DNA of 49,327 nucleotides from JAGLHV01 sp023143305 [NCBI: Clostridia bacterium] (GCA_030637025.1 DAOVVV010000020.1:1-49327), one strand, 5' to 3'; numbered from the stretch's first letter, positions 27,001-27,513 are shown. The notes: generated by a model from the letters alone, not told the origin. Made by a program: numbers and translations.

Positions 27001-27513
27001 AATAAGGATGAAATCGTTTCTGTTCCGGAGCTATATGATTGTACAGGTATAGCAATAGCGGGTAGAAAAGGAGGAAAAATTGTTAACATCGCTGCACATA
27101 TTAGGCCTGGATATGTTGAATACGTATGGCCTAATATTATTGAAAGTATACGCAATATCGGCCTATCTGATTTGAAATTAGCTTTGGTGGGGGAACAGAA
27201 TGATATTCGAAAAATAGAGCAAAGTTTACCGCAAAATACCAAAATAGTATTAAAGCATATAAGAAAAAATAATGATATTAAAAGTCCGGTTACTTTAATA
27301 ATCAAAAAAAATCGTATTGAAATTTTAAATGAAATTAATATTGTTATTGACAAAACAAAATTTTATTCAAGAAACATAAAAGAGTTAATCGGAAATTATG
27401 TTTTAAAAGATAGGAAAAACAAATCTTTAGTAATTAATAATTTGTTTTTAGGGATAGCAGGTTTGGTTTTAATGATTTTTTTAGTTGTTTTAAAAATCAT
27501 GGGAAAATTTTAA
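1..27513 (+). CDS. Giant multidomain membrane-associated protein (5' partial, at least 9,170 codons)
   Basis: The frame is open from base 1, with five sense codons before the TTG at 16, so the gene begins upstream and that TTG is only the first possible start. It runs without a stop to TAA at 27511-27513. Order of modules: a CheD-like-looking domain, a tandem winged-helix block, a helical module, a long unassigned membrane-rich stretch, a four-unit 65-residue helical array, TrmB-like and kinase-like remnants, a second winged-helix block, an HExxE segment, HAD 1, GNAT 1, a nucleotidyltransferase fold, HAD 2, GNAT 2, two SAM methyltransferase folds and a C-terminal CheD-like copy. About fourteen hydrophobic segments separate them. 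Several modules are internal duplicates at different stages of decay. Comparable giant mosaic genes are known in Omnitrophota. Function is unknown; a membrane-anchored bead-string is inference. The reading frame is certain, the biological role is not. Confidence 0.95.
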   Translation, partial: PSKSCLIIGSFGEKEVVRITEFRDYIELIITGKKENGDTISFIANITPEYLNEKVLVNIFEKMKELGGLSDLKVAIAGKRNSIKKIKKIWETNNFPVPDNKILLTHSTTNGEAVLSSLIIIVVKDDIRLMHKKGRHLDWDSLIIKGVQDSRQEITERITTKKIQDVNELDETKNKLSIFLENIDNLNENQRLILEAAISNGFVCFNTDKLRLNQRILSMDISTFNRAIKKLENLELLTIPTKGRYILSNKLINDLRESQIFNDEVYKKWMDIVKMEEVFNEFVYPEGIGDRSSRKEGNVLTSKDREAVLAILKSFKKDTIYNVFGAEELRKKYSFLKDEYTKDRFQHLLIILEKAGVFDCPVWGRYLFSKDFVEKQKEKGLIDDVFYNKYMVILKREELLNQFYYENNIGERTKGEKLANQDREFAITLVNIVNELEGPFNSEKLVGLFIEKGKKYADKKSINIFLSNLVNAGLLDRPVSNRYLFSKKFIGLLFKEDFIDRDTRNKWNNLLEREKKYKSLGKNRKDGWTGSTLRVLDVIIDKDLKRFTKEDISEEISDMPVRTVKKSLGILSGMEIIEYQKEGEYRGYYAVSHIIANVKEMPIKPIEIIAMIEKEADLEEDFKAAKDLYERAIEGYSQIKEDGLAMESIKRCSKKIEDKGVAIIKNELPENSTALILFFIIQGLSREDIINDGRISQISLRKNTKMLINDEWIKYEQSKRVLPTNKALELIYGSEFISIVLEKSPYSALEIERAKEILKEKDYKINEDNIKRAIILFRENIDIKPIYMKISAKTLQERIKAINAGEEKGIDIPNYYITYPAENISFMIDSYIKNNKAASLRIIYESLPLIKSPKNLLNLLSDFVNLPTREKKSMMAKNKLLNAFKFFPDEIKNNFKKIETDEYSNKIVVEGFIETIYKSPKHFKILIILDKVKPVLKEEAIEQLNEKSEIIKEVFLVNLGERISIEDALSGLESNLFDAFIKKDDGEIILVTVAEDRLTEAVSDEKGEVALLSYAGILILVLSIGVLSVLSPLWIMGILLIGIIMGGMAIYHSPPWGKSGRKRAFPIIQNLLITLLVLALLPRKKISPQVLDDITAYSSLLEISNVDWDVLIGTDRFKDVVPRVLCSLSSDVPAIKFIAGQKIEELMDDEKQRSLVLSIAGDLDLAGDQGLPNIIEIIKTLDNLKKEMEKSAKDYLIARRDVKIIPESGMGLLLAADVFIQKEISSIAEAESRQIPVKYVENEGKRKKIAIKSFVKIIGKLIISSIGFIILINLFSRFIEGWLYIVAVILIGIIGGKFVAKWAFNRPLMEWRQIVNALKPKDLEFLLGDKNAKFYLKIESFGQDLITKTEVLAEKLKKLGVDVEILRYDDKKYLSFSEYCNKIIVVELFRRKKSISDGYKFKKSDIAVRYFKGEIPEKMPMEIIQCYLDEFEQIVGNLVEYKKEVVEIENILSGEFNDEELIVCTDKILREIFDYIRNPEEDIIPISESKKKLVQVLVKNCNYNEKDARRLRDALVSSKTYLQILKSNNEEKIDMITGNLLDILAYSKNTLDNIGVKKDLLFNVERLFFSAIDIELLKREGYDNKEIRSNFFSGNSTGNFVYLPRRDGKYINFTFFIPKNWRKIFNLSDGSRKVVQEIYNGEKLYIPITEDSWRELGREIDHVNSLFEKYLRARGTVSGEILAISKRLRIQPQYSDDLIDRICAMRVVKKALGRFPGVKLSNKFMERFIEEIRVPSFPTDYRELEVLFLYFVKEYKGWEEKGLEPFEIESMLLEISVDEAKMLENTGMNMEDIKVLVMKDKAKIRKEIENKSISSSIEKSEKSTVKKLFSDIFIVLFWYFVHLYAIFYIASFLNISINNQTIISALILACITMYVDSIISKKLNSGETRQDRKLKKNIKALIENKKNQIYLTTDFPGDSNDVKELINKLNEVNKKNVEFLAPMEKISEVIGDIEIINLVPELDMTYFDDGVHSDFINQDEIGDSEKMKKEVIIVSMETFREIVEEIEKDYESGKAKNPVEKVLSMLLAIIILGTLMSHVGLRFIGKAAAEPDVLNTAFTSGVSISGIGLLPFIIAGLLVSMIFLKWMIKAMGKRAEPMMSNLIERLIKRSPLLVLPILMTMPSNVILEQIYSKRPEVKSEGVAKILKYFLKDKTENEGWVSFADISKETGLSADTFYNRFLRDLGPYIEADNSGDRVLYKVKESYRETLEKALDEFEESISYSKGKFTWEEVKKKLDKLSISSPEFAKVLNEIAERKREFIIEELVKKLGVSKKFVQNALNVLAKGEIILYRGVPYGRRYYKMNPIKSENLEESNLPNLIIDKITKSPFQFVLGEKKVEEFSSETVKENIKNFNLENPAQFVFLMRIVDFEGEKFFVKNLGIEDFTYQLISDTINDLLNLKILVIDDYKNNEKILMFNPDVEEIKEEFKERLDEYSGLAVPSDEILENLENLSITSKLKANILAATAYSDRRHDISLGNINLWFGKKDKAFLKKLNDKGIIVLVDSIGKNKIYILNPNKELDDFSGKILKFLSKQKIKPDIDKKVVYSKSQKYFELYKYGEINDFVEDSSFPGYIWKRMNNRVLGILILADMLKKPVEKATRDDFKNNGFKGLIKEHYNNSTSTAVDEFYALCKKFNVAVAEDSYDRENYQKLRETLDNMSDEYGSVSRNYVYAEEIENKAYLEKNPRKAIKLYERAIEKYSQFGEGEPGYELAQKAIERCLKKIEDRMIAVGLPYYIAEKIEKEADLEQDFMVARDLYEAAIKEYSRIKKGKPGYELAQKAVDRCLKKIKDRGIAADLPYYIAGKIEKGADLEEDFMVARDLYKAAIKEYSRIKKGEPDYELAQEAIESCLKKIEDRMIAADLPYYIAGEIEKGADLEEDFMVARDLYKAAIKEYSRIKKGEPDYKLAQEAVESCFKKIEDRGIAIVKKEASSLILSLISQGLQREDIINKKHKGIMITKYDWNWLTKELLKYGFIKYEQNRKFVLTEKAYNLLNISITEKLPYTEAEIESAKKILKENEFEIDRMSIEKTVILLRENIDIKPEYIKFSLETLQEKIKALKIGREKGIDVPDYVLKYPAENIATVVDTFIKNDETIAFSTINTSLTTAKSTKNLLKLIDDFVNSVGKGKKNIIGNKLLTAFRLFPDKMKENFKEIETNKSINKSVTIKFIESLYKYPKCFEILIILDEIKPILKEKAIEQLNEKHEIIKELFVINSGKWISIEDSLYGIEKDRFDLFIRNDNGEIILLEKKPDNKKAELKQKQGAQAQIMPLSILVVFPLLIFIAVVVVAFITPVAATGLEYSSLINSVIFNSLPAGFIFTVLGVTGIIWFYMSKKINKEDKQFDGIEKVNELLQKRAGYDQDELKTIGIDPELFKIIYDYNFNQRFDVQFAGFEEIKKVGGKTWFINRENKTILLNTNYVMESESAFYNHLRKLLLPWVLAHINGHLIKFSSYFGFLSKPIAYLSWIISPVSKLIKKIINWYRLKAFPIKVEIGFGKKGIFLLENADRNKRERWKGFEMGEDGINNVREKIKKGGIKNLEVVKVKRPETGNIMGGTEYIELSKLNLISALKDKLKPNSIAGFYFNYPVPFINDRIIDTKVAEELYKYLVVGGEVVVVTEKESYIKEIREAFSRIPGFDNYFIENGYQEGSPHRYFKDSKGWEYSPKPESEYWESWGDNRFGNVYYLRFTKRDIPDFKKTKLIAQFNNEEEVFERVKESDENTLWIVSDFNGLRVKNIRREIDNKGLKNIVVYTGAPWSVIDEIKLNDISEIYLDNTTSIFEDEYRLETRTYLIKPALAQTISDLLITGGKIIVNALDKEYSDQIEKIFSEIEDLKIETVVEKEGKYFLSYIKIKEESKKVKTPKFISGLASLFMLLGIILPPEKKQVEKIKLDTYLKNASSDKLEMLELIARIAGGYKRGMLYRNSLYSKASDFTRAITLLDELILLEVLIVPHGSKMQYKFNPEMKEYFADKVNQLFFQDRVDKLIRETDIAEPESVFRAVMAVMEKVENVKKVYKALNYIFENYKFKKGEGFKTILINRKTGKELSSAQIHSLISPEKNNYPFNKLSENSPLRQLLMHILNKTGILGDLGGLPVRMSALPESGDYTISAISPDGERGVDEWVKNNFRVEGIYEPGRNVFDKLVLKRVGNEEGTTVYSHKSLDFEIVVLKGNPQKVEEIKENYNLAKTEITSLIPAFKLIENPKIMIEKVNGQGYVEYDFAVVREKTKTCRNINEANFKELVELIFSMWKKRIFFPGKIFIQNFGINKEGSIVLKDLGVVKPDSIYKDNFILYLRGLDVINNFNPLNAFSRDKKLVKENILSWIKCYLRLFIYNSFFVKIWVKIEIENVKEYLDDFLKKHSIKKDEKGRLGNLLFIPASLAFLISIAAFVMGFSTPTAVTGLLFGEVFEIFGLLTMITLFAGKVEFIPGDLTKTNLSDDKVTVLLENKYNLDKNQKLILKAVISNGFVRFNSDILRLNQRISSMPDSTMNMKIRQLKEIGLIMIPTKDRYILSRSLIDDLIEFRLISDELYKEWIDVVNIEEVFNKFVYPEGIRDKSNRIEGDPLTGQDRDLMLLILEPVKKNGVFGPEELRNKYSFLKKKYDIYQFQHIISLLTESNVLYSSVRARYLLSSDFVEALNEKGLIDKEIYDKHIIILKQEKLFNQFSYENDLGQKTKGNRLADEDRKFTISLMEVISEIEGPFDSEKLVALFIKKGSKYADKKPLNILLSNLVNAGILDRPVSNRYLFSRKFINSLFEANFIDEFIKDKWDNLLVRENEYKRLGKNREEGWTSSVLKVLDVIVNKNLEQFKLSDISKELPDMPMRTLRKSLGVLGGMKIIKYELNVGYSVNEIIENIQNRVIVVEMENKADLEQDFREGVEKNEKKGIELVRKKVPGYDESKVLFYLLEGLTQEEIKLKGFSSAGLIRINKVLTEAGWLRRGEKRMLKPTDAAKELVGQSSEDIIVGSEIEQILINIGLVTTNEDNIKKVEILLENNLPVRAAIIENKSLKTLQERIEVIKRIRLKNGKTANYQTLIYYPAKKIELIEEIIRRADKKKIDVSFKEIKDLILVRGEKGFLEDLNKFVNSTAINGKKKPVDSEIKAERERIGNELLKAALIWPKKFCELFEEIEKKKLVEEKTEEFVKILYKSPKCFEILLILEKVMPVSKEEAIIKLKEKGEAIKEVFLVNSGKGISFEDALPGIENDLFDAFIRNDNGEIVLLGKVGNKRKKDDKRFISALGYNLKSLMEATLEITDAVLNPQNMMNMFLGEKKEGEGKREYEFDVSDISKDRSDKIIAKIPKEFLAQTGTKEVQVKGTTREDLVSTEKMWAMAGLAKHPDKKDTLVLYIHQEYLKALEALTDKKKEEMFAALARHEVWEYQLVNMYGIPQEIAHLIVISNKDINEWNKALKQAGLEEYEADKVEQIIKNIIQANENLQDLIKEIKADKKNQQELEKITRTVLKNRTDANKKRNGTTDRLKRLEGILRNEAKEQLPKDKEELLNMISDLRRAQYNYNLPFGVKRIINISKNRKMLVQKLEDGELDDLLDYFKEKEKAYKKLILKEKQKLEVFVKALEEGKEYLTPNELADKLERSEKNISAALSFLIDKGWIKRGGKHKFDANPRYKLLHLNATKFFINTDTELEEIKLKIKKRKYYWENLTVHEKAFLVFLKEITELQDNKELSPKYIAEKIDMEASNLPNKMNPFLEKQLIGRKKHGVYFLPEEIQDLIFEYEKEIIENYKKLSKEDKGKFKKIIVKTKNKLVKAKGFISLLDGRVDREMQKIIQQGLILMPKNGSYLMPACLLSYIEKEELMLNGVNGEDTISDLQREIELVVLDLDGTIAENHKPLSKAVINILENLLKKGKHVAIITEDLDDYELETRVISLISSKLKHQLSIFTSGGAKGFGFDSNGNKYYYEEYNRYGLIDDKFRQKILDLLDNNFSGQYQVDKKSKYVSPDCRIDLSNISDRDEKIRKIEALLSAANISAKVYKVGKNSMKIILQHKDDAARYILEKKRIDESKVLIIGDRALRNLVDRKLLSSFPRAVSINVGSYSNTIHKFNPNIIQLTDEKISGTKRVLSGLAEKGYVDLTGVNSIKTVNLKNRHKGEKGINNLKGVTIFSAAIFAYVIFGSFVGLIGTAAAEQGVVSTAAVSGLSLYGMGLPVIFMGLAGAGLGLIVVPEIFKIGEILKKYRNKDMKEEEIEGRRPFSKETIVSKELKTISKEGIKWASIENLCQHFVEHLGDWRNNELVIDLSHHLVIEAIRKYESIANKFFISKETEYYRAKEGRYLAINPLLNAAMIFVDNGNSCYEIITIYPINFEKDAVRIKKKSLKCEDAFKNNFLSNKVSFVKITNNLKYPDYINRVVFNLLIRKSWELFLKVEKNHQLRKTNKKAKKLEERFNLYKKFTKDFVRLVRSEDVLNVLESKGFFLVENDYPIIWGSHFIQLKTEGRNKYVLFLEKILRKRGLIAHAESLRLLRKSGEKKAKSDVINDKQAEVTIDSLVFGVAGIMLAIGLFVLKMMGIDTGITGVEEIFAVAAVPFGILAVGMIVNEKSYTNLERVIDVDSLEGPVYKGAYLKKEDIFNGTKTVYYFYKGREGRNEGIKPEVIFWMSKSDNSLNIVNIEKEKVMWGFSKKFIKDMFVIYPDIEIIRWGPIISCNGFVSALSLGLFDYEDLDGFKGDVLSFLILETKIKDKDIYIKDFLDSHNKVRLDLAVVDEVFKSKNVNKINAVIMKYREKLEKNKKKETIGEIYPEGSVYAPRFKFSDYEKGPDADKFEDTKDKGLTKVIEILQNWNPNVKIDGVEIKKIEGIHKEIELFKTILEEDPEYEVWAAFENNVVIGFIIANIKKGEIFHIRVNYKNKGIDRALLRKILLKFAKQGIKNVTSTPMLDDSLKDWHHLLKTEEFIKKEGEHYKINFELTLENVAIISGYAKADTEKKSSLSESEGANVNTLGYLSMVGVAGLAFIITLFVLQMMGIEIGITGMEGIFAAAAVPFVILAVGMATRKSVNKSKTMSEVLKDIELPYRALTAQEKEMVVEEIRQWLEEINMKEILNEYGAKDYFFGLIGSMSNNEISIINTLDVGKSSDVDIKLIVKVPQGKKISIYEYLANKLGADFHYFDGSSNKPVEGWYLQFYKDENKSEEAKNLENRLHKFKLELGELWITGIEFGDKISERWTALNIYDLEEDMVLVAGSEKTIEESKQSFINYFLKFGNTENFNKWREHFKKLREDSIRKHLESLKAYRPYNERVVIEQLIVKIRAFSFLDYFLKNMGVEIVNEEIRTKLREIEKQLGEKKFGSKCPEEIVIYILQTYYKEKNIDEILRMIIKKEKEFGEREEEIKGLFLKNNLEELTKKYRKLSGTFKRPQEEIEGKINNNIFGIEAAEISISNFLVAYNEIIETNLDVKKGRVFNSEFLSDKKIMEATAYVFDLGGTLAFEKEDVPSDKLIELLAELLNQGKNVAIITSKREIVFKEWIENKLLPLVTKDKRSLFRVYGDRLTKTYQAGEDGKLEVISTIPFPYPDNMNRIASEAREVVKKMEGGYSIEVKKKDTYIEVSANSELPDHIRKELDQKLVSALKKADLLLPEIMIDSRSKKGFYILSKRAIKGELIKKYLTEFNVDSDKTFYIEDEVDLSVAETGVNYLNVGIVEKNIPDNVYNLQGGPKSVEVFLNIIIEQLKRTGEKKTDKKAKSGIINNKQLQTEVIEILQNWKPNIKIDGVEIKKIEGHNIEEKELLEIFIGEDKGSEMWGAFKDDMILGFITVNIKEGKIFYIRTEENYRDKGIARALLREILLEFAKKGIKKVTSTSILDDSFQDWYHLLKTDEFIKKEWEFYKVDFELTPENAAIISGLVKPDTEKKYSLSESEGANVNTLQHLRMVGVAGLAFIITLFVLQIMGIETGITGVEGIFAGMIPFVIIPVGMMVNRNEQQKEKNLSEMPRKSKSDLGKAIEDMHKRNFLDMKLVKKIKKNPNQMVSFMELKIPAVVAFVLPNIIGANRKYDVGILLSNNEWARELFCGNEAIEAAKMDLKRSIRTIKKAKGNVVKMRGLSHLGNYIQKKEAEEISKVIKLPGKGNIIVELGAAQGWLSYQFSRRHKNNTYIAIEKDEETVSLTNDMRKQNNIDYRLGDATNLEFNDKSIDILMDKQLIDRGLLNRSGIFSFTVFNHLQEASRILKKDGLYYKIVDPEDGELFKKCMPAFGFELLEEKKVKGILITESQKQEGPNAYFSVLKMKKVSTPYIITFAKNTLFAIAVTGGKGNACEQKGKELTIAEVPLEKVPYVYIKTIENSLNIVKNIIISEYKKKGEFKEIMPAFSKYGIDWKELKDELDSVSKSGSIISKIFKKKDKKNQNEIVWKYLAPIAVYLFKEAFDEDDINNLPEEALQYIYDQFNEKTIRTMDKKSDVRHSSFDEVKKGKIFAQGRKFVISKISELLKKGKYFPKDKISSKDQILLANVIDELVKEGLVEANTKEVIRFYDTPGFIGDNEKEGIGLGLEIFKLENKREKEAVLKATVFEEILHDSYKIEELSAIENNLAEEIIVAGILIKQFIEDENKDVGERILDLKGYLDGLDKLGKDKNRIEAFKKLTEKIKEIPDEKERFSLILDFLIKWDKNFTQLRNINHSDKNKIIVIVGNNVYVKRLSLKQKLGEMIEIYTEISHSTGFKEKGNFVPTDSSIIVHLLSELGKMGFKFKPGAKFVDLGSGDGRVLFTACLFGFDATGIEYDSELVEINKKIEKILIERKIISPLNKPRIIQGDLLNENLSDYDVLYYFAGGTEDVQSLKNKLIDEVKPGAMIITFVESERENLSPHFKLIASFAPMIKVYIRPEARSKNGITGKEGIFAAAAVLFAMFPAGMMVNQKSDEERKNGNLAKKDIGPFNALEVLQEKAEDMDGSFYKNKKGMWNNLILISMVALIGCIFLIGAYFFEIMHIIFISLFVFFILKSKWQARKKISILRYLNIKANGKLVPAGNLKVISLKGNKVYKIIKSQTLIVSLNKDEIVSVPELYDCTGIAIAGRKGGKIVNIAAHIRPGYVEYVWPNIIESIRNIGLSDLKLALVGEQNDIRKIEQSLPQNTKIVLKHIRKNNDIKSPVTLIIKKNRIEILNEINIVIDKTKFYSRNIKELIGNYVLKDRKNKSLVINNLFLGIAGLVLMIFLVVLKIMGKF
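16..400 (+). other. N-terminal visible domain of the giant protein, CheD-like in appearance
   Basis: Residues about 1-128 contain a strand-rich part, a helix and the phrase GLSDLKVAIAG (about residues 62-72). The same arrangement, with GLSDLKLALVG, recurs at the C-terminus (nt 26930-27390). The order (small-residue strand, GG-like turn, His-containing strand, long helix, xLxxAxxG strand) resembles the CheD deamidase fold. This is a pattern impression without alignment; CheD's catalytic Cys/His pair is not clearly kept in this copy. Confidence 0.35.
520..1800 (+). other. Tandem winged-helix block, copy 1 (giant protein)
   Basis: Residues about 169-595 hold at least three repeats of the pattern: helix, helix ending in LENLELL, LVNAGLL or similar, then a short wing such as GRYILS, GRYLFS or NRYLFS. 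This is the layout of winged-helix DNA-binding domains. A paralogous block lies at 13330-14560 in the same protein. Whether the repeats bind DNA cannot be told from sequence alone; they could be protein-protein modules. Confidence 0.6.
520..2995 (+). repeat. Long paralogous module, copy 1 of 3 (giant protein)
   Basis: The copy consists of the winged-helix block, one 65-residue-type helical unit (from 1846), and a helical region closing with the conserved stretch KEEAIEQLNEK ... EDALSGLESNLFDAFIKKDDGEI at about 2810-2965. The closing stretch reappears at 9590-9750 and 15510-15670. After each copy the protein runs into a hydrophobic or low-complexity linker. Confidence 0.8.
3030..3250 (+). other. 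Hydrophobic membrane segments (giant protein)
   Basis: Two or three consecutive hydrophobic stretches, including ILILVLSIGVLSVLSPLWIM, ILLIGIIMGGMAIY and LLITLLVLALLP, follow copy 1 of the long module. They are long enough to span a membrane. Further hydrophobic pairs occur at about 3768-3905, 5484-5640, 6060-6260, 9807-10005 and 13120-13290. Confidence 0.75.
6460..6910 (+). other. Winged-helix-like pair (giant protein)
   Basis: Residues about 2149-2299 include FADISKETGLSADTFYNRF and, further on, EELVKKLGVSKKFVQNALNV followed by AKGEIILYRG. Both have helix-turn-helix spacing (A/L at position 4-5, G near 9, V/T before helix 3). They belong to no longer repeat that I can see. Confidence 0.5.
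8041..8790 (+). repeat. Tandem array of 195-bp (65-residue) helical repeats, four units (giant protein)
   Basis: Units begin at 8041, 8236, 8431 and 8626 with an exact 195-bp period; the last unit is shortened and runs into GIAIVKKEA. Each unit reads ADLExDFMVARDLYxAAI, then EYSRIKKG, then ELAQxAVxxCLKKIxDR. This resembles TPR or MIT-type helical hairpins. Units 2-4 are nearly identical in DNA, so the amplification is recent; unit 1 has diverged. Copy 1 of the parent module (1846) has one such unit and copy 3 (14616) only the first few residues of one. Confidence 0.85.
8041..9765 (+). repeat. Long paralogous module, copy 2 of 3 (giant protein)
   Basis: This copy lacks the winged-helix block but carries the amplified 65-residue array and the same closing helical region, with KEKAIEQLNEK at about 9583-9615 and RNDNGEIILL at about 9718-9750. 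It is followed by the hydrophobic pair at 9807-10005, as copy 1 is followed by membrane segments. Confidence 0.8.
10560..11090 (+). other. Degenerate TrmB-like methyltransferase half-domain (giant protein)
   Basis: Residues about 3515-3690 contain FYFNYPVPFINDRIIDTK, then a helix, then VVGGEVVVVTEKESYIKEI. This matches the order of TrmB (tRNA m7G46 methyltransferase): F-x-D-P-W-P-K near R/H residues, then LKPGG and T-D-x-x-x-Y. The DPWPK equivalent is changed to NYPVP, so activity is doubtful. A second, weaker match follows at 11100-11570 (YLDNTTSIFEDEYR, LLITGGKIIV). Inference from motif order only. Confidence 0.35.
12440..12900 (+). other. Degenerate kinase-like C-lobe (giant protein)
   Basis: Residues about 4254-4276 read FPGKIFIQNFGINKEGSIVL followed by KDLG. 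The order matches the catalytic loop and DFG motif of the protein/aminoglycoside kinase fold (hpgNil..g..vlIDfG). The catalytic Asp of HxD is absent and DFG is DLG, so it would be a pseudokinase if the assignment is right. Low certainty. Confidence 0.3.
13330..15690 (+). repeat. Long paralogous module, copy 3 of 3, with winged-helix block copy 2 (giant protein)
   Basis: The winged-helix block aligns closely with copy 1: ILKAVISNGFVRFNSD matches ILEAAISNGFVCFNTD, and EEVFNKFVYPEGI matches EEVFNEFVYPEGI. The 65-residue unit is cut after ADLEQDFREG, and the module closes with EDALPGIENDLFDAFI. Copies 1 and 3 are therefore full length and copy 2 is a partial copy with an expanded array. Confidence 0.85.
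15990..16320 (+). other. HExxE segment, metallopeptidase-like remnant (giant protein)
   Basis: MFAALARHEVWEYQLV places H5373-E5374-x-x-E5377 in a helix after a short strand (LVLYIHQEYL). The layout recalls the zincin helix HExxH with the second His replaced by Glu. A helix about 25 residues on (EEYEADKVEQII) could supply a third ligand. Activity is not supported; structural homology is an inference. Confidence 0.35.
16700..17190 (+). other. Two winged-helix domains (giant protein)
   Basis: TPNELADKLERSEKNISAAL followed by FLIDKGWIKRG is a textbook winged helix-turn-helix (helix 2, turn, recognition helix, wing). A second one follows: SPKYIAEKIDMEASNLPNKM, then FLEKQLIGRKKHGVYFL. They sit immediately before HAD 1. 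Confidence 0.6.
17500..18190 (+). other. HAD-superfamily domain 1 (giant protein)
   Basis: Motif I is intact as VVLDLDGT (D5835, D5837). Motif II-like VAIITED follows about 25 residues on. A cap-like insertion spans about 17700-17990. Motif IV-like VLIIGDRALRN has D6025. The general layout is that of sugar-phosphatase/phosphomannomutase-type HADs with a C2 cap. The usual second acidic residue of motif IV (GDxxND) is replaced, so catalytic status is uncertain. Confidence 0.7.
18352..18560 (+). other. Hydrophobic hairpin after HAD 1 (giant protein)
   Basis: Two hydrophobic stretches (IFAYVIFGSFVGLIG and FMGLAGAGLGLIVVP) flank a small-residue loop TAAAEQGVVSTAAVSG. A similar loop (AAAEPDVLNTAFTSG) occurs at about 6145-6190, showing that hairpins of this family recur far apart in the protein. 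Confidence 0.7.
19510..19665 (+). repeat. GITG-type membrane hairpin 1 (giant protein)
   Basis: FGVAGIMLAIGLFVLKMMGI, then a DTGITGVEEIF loop, then a second hydrophobic segment ending ILAVGM. It is preceded by the charged linker EKKAKSDVINDKQ, echoed at 23060-23110. Confidence 0.8.
20362..20790 (+). other. GNAT domain 1, degenerate acetyl-CoA site (giant protein)
   Basis: Residues about 6783-6925 show the GNAT order: strand-helix N-terminus, VWAAFENNVVIGFIIAN (strands 2-4), then the pyrophosphate-binding position. That position reads KNKGID (K6859, G6862, D6864) instead of R/Q-x-x-G-x-G/A. Compare GNAT 2, where the motif is kept. This copy probably does not bind acetyl-CoA normally. Confidence 0.7.
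20866..21025 (+). repeat. GITG-type membrane hairpin 2 (giant protein)
   Basis: GVAGLAFIITLFVLQMMGIE, then GITGMEGIF, then a hydrophobic segment ending ILAVGM. Nearly identical in DNA to hairpin 3 at 23626, each directly after its GNAT domain and a linker containing LSESEGANVNTL. Confidence 0.85.
21060..21720 (+). other. Nucleotidyltransferase-fold domain (giant protein)
   Basis: A helical lead-in is followed by FFGLIGSMS (G7067-S7068) and SSDVDIKLIV (D7087, D7089). This is the hG-[GS] plus D-x-D signature of the polymerase-beta/minimal nucleotidyltransferase fold. The two metal-binding Asp residues are present, making this one of the better-preserved enzyme-like modules. Substrate unknown. 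Confidence 0.6.
22280..23045 (+). other. HAD-superfamily domain 2, inactive-looking (giant protein)
   Basis: Motif I reads VFDLGGT: the nucleophile D7430 remains but the acid/base Asp two residues later is G7432. VAIITSK (motif II-like) and FYIEDEVDLS (motif IV-like) keep the HAD order and spacing seen in HAD 1. It appears to be a decayed paralogue of HAD 1. Confidence 0.65.
23116..23550 (+). other. GNAT domain 2, motif A intact (giant protein)
   Basis: Paralogous to GNAT 1 throughout (IEILQNWKPNIKIDGVEI against IEILQNWNPNVKIDGVEI). Here the acetyl-CoA pyrophosphate loop reads R7780-D-K-G7783-I-A7785, fitting R/Q-x-x-G-x-G/A. This copy could still be an acetyltransferase. Acceptor unknown. 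Confidence 0.75.
23626..23795 (+). repeat. GITG-type membrane hairpin 3 (giant protein)
   Basis: GVAGLAFIITLFVLQIMGIE, GITGVEGIF, then a second hydrophobic segment ending IIPVGMMVN. It lies 2.76 kb after hairpin 2 and marks the end of a duplicated GNAT-linker-hairpin cassette. Confidence 0.85.
24220..24690 (+). other. Class I SAM-dependent methyltransferase domain 1 (giant protein)
   Basis: Motif I: IIVELGAAQGWLSYQF (E8079, G8081). The acidic end of strand 2 is in YIAIEKDEE. DYRLGDATNLEF (motif III-like) is followed by SIDILMDKQLI and by ILKKDGLYYKIV, the usual LkpGG-like strand. All Rossmann landmarks are in order. Target unknown. Confidence 0.75.
25440..25640 (+). other. EExxH segment, possible decayed zincin helix (giant protein)
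   Basis: ATVFEEILHDSYKIEEL places E8515-E8516-x-x-H8519 where a zincin would have H-E-x-x-H. A second helix with ENNLAEEI follows. Similar single-residue-degenerate sites occur at 10330 (HINGH) and 16132 (HEVWE). Speculative. Confidence 0.25.
26050..26430 (+). other. Class I SAM-dependent methyltransferase domain 2 (giant protein)
   Basis: KFVDLGSGDGRVLFTA is a complete motif I (D8699 to G8705). TGIEYDSE gives the ribose-binding acid after strand 2, IIQGDLLN the motif III acid, and DEVKPGAMIITF the late strand. The spacing resembles Dot1/KMT-like or small prokaryotic protein methyltransferases. It looks capable of binding SAM. Confidence 0.8.
26515..26590 (+). repeat. Half of a GITG-type hairpin (second segment only, giant protein)
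   Basis: NGITGKEGIF and the following hydrophobic segment to PAGMMVNQK match the second half of hairpins 1-3. The first membrane segment is missing: methyltransferase 2 is joined directly to the loop. Confidence 0.8.
26930..27390 (+). other. C-terminal CheD-like-looking domain (giant protein)
   Basis: LYDCTGIAIAG, then GGKIVNIAAHI, then a long helix and GLSDLKLALVG. Cys, a GG turn and a His at the end of the next strand follow the order of CheD, and this copy keeps Cys and His better than the N-terminal one. Inference; needs profile or structure comparison. Confidence 0.35.
27436..27513 (+). repeat. Half of a GITG-type hairpin (first segment only) at the C-terminus
   Basis: LFLGIAGLVLMIFLVVLKIM then GKF and stop. 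It matches the first half of hairpins 1-3 (GIMLAIGLFVLKMMG), and the stop codon falls exactly where the GITG loop would start. The complementary half is at 26515. Confidence 0.75.

Noticed and set aside
72-27353. Many minus-strand and out-of-frame plus-strand frames of 60-220 codons inside the giant gene
   Set aside because: They mirror the giant frame (Ser/Leu/Phe-rich antisense translations), have no ribosome sites and match no family.
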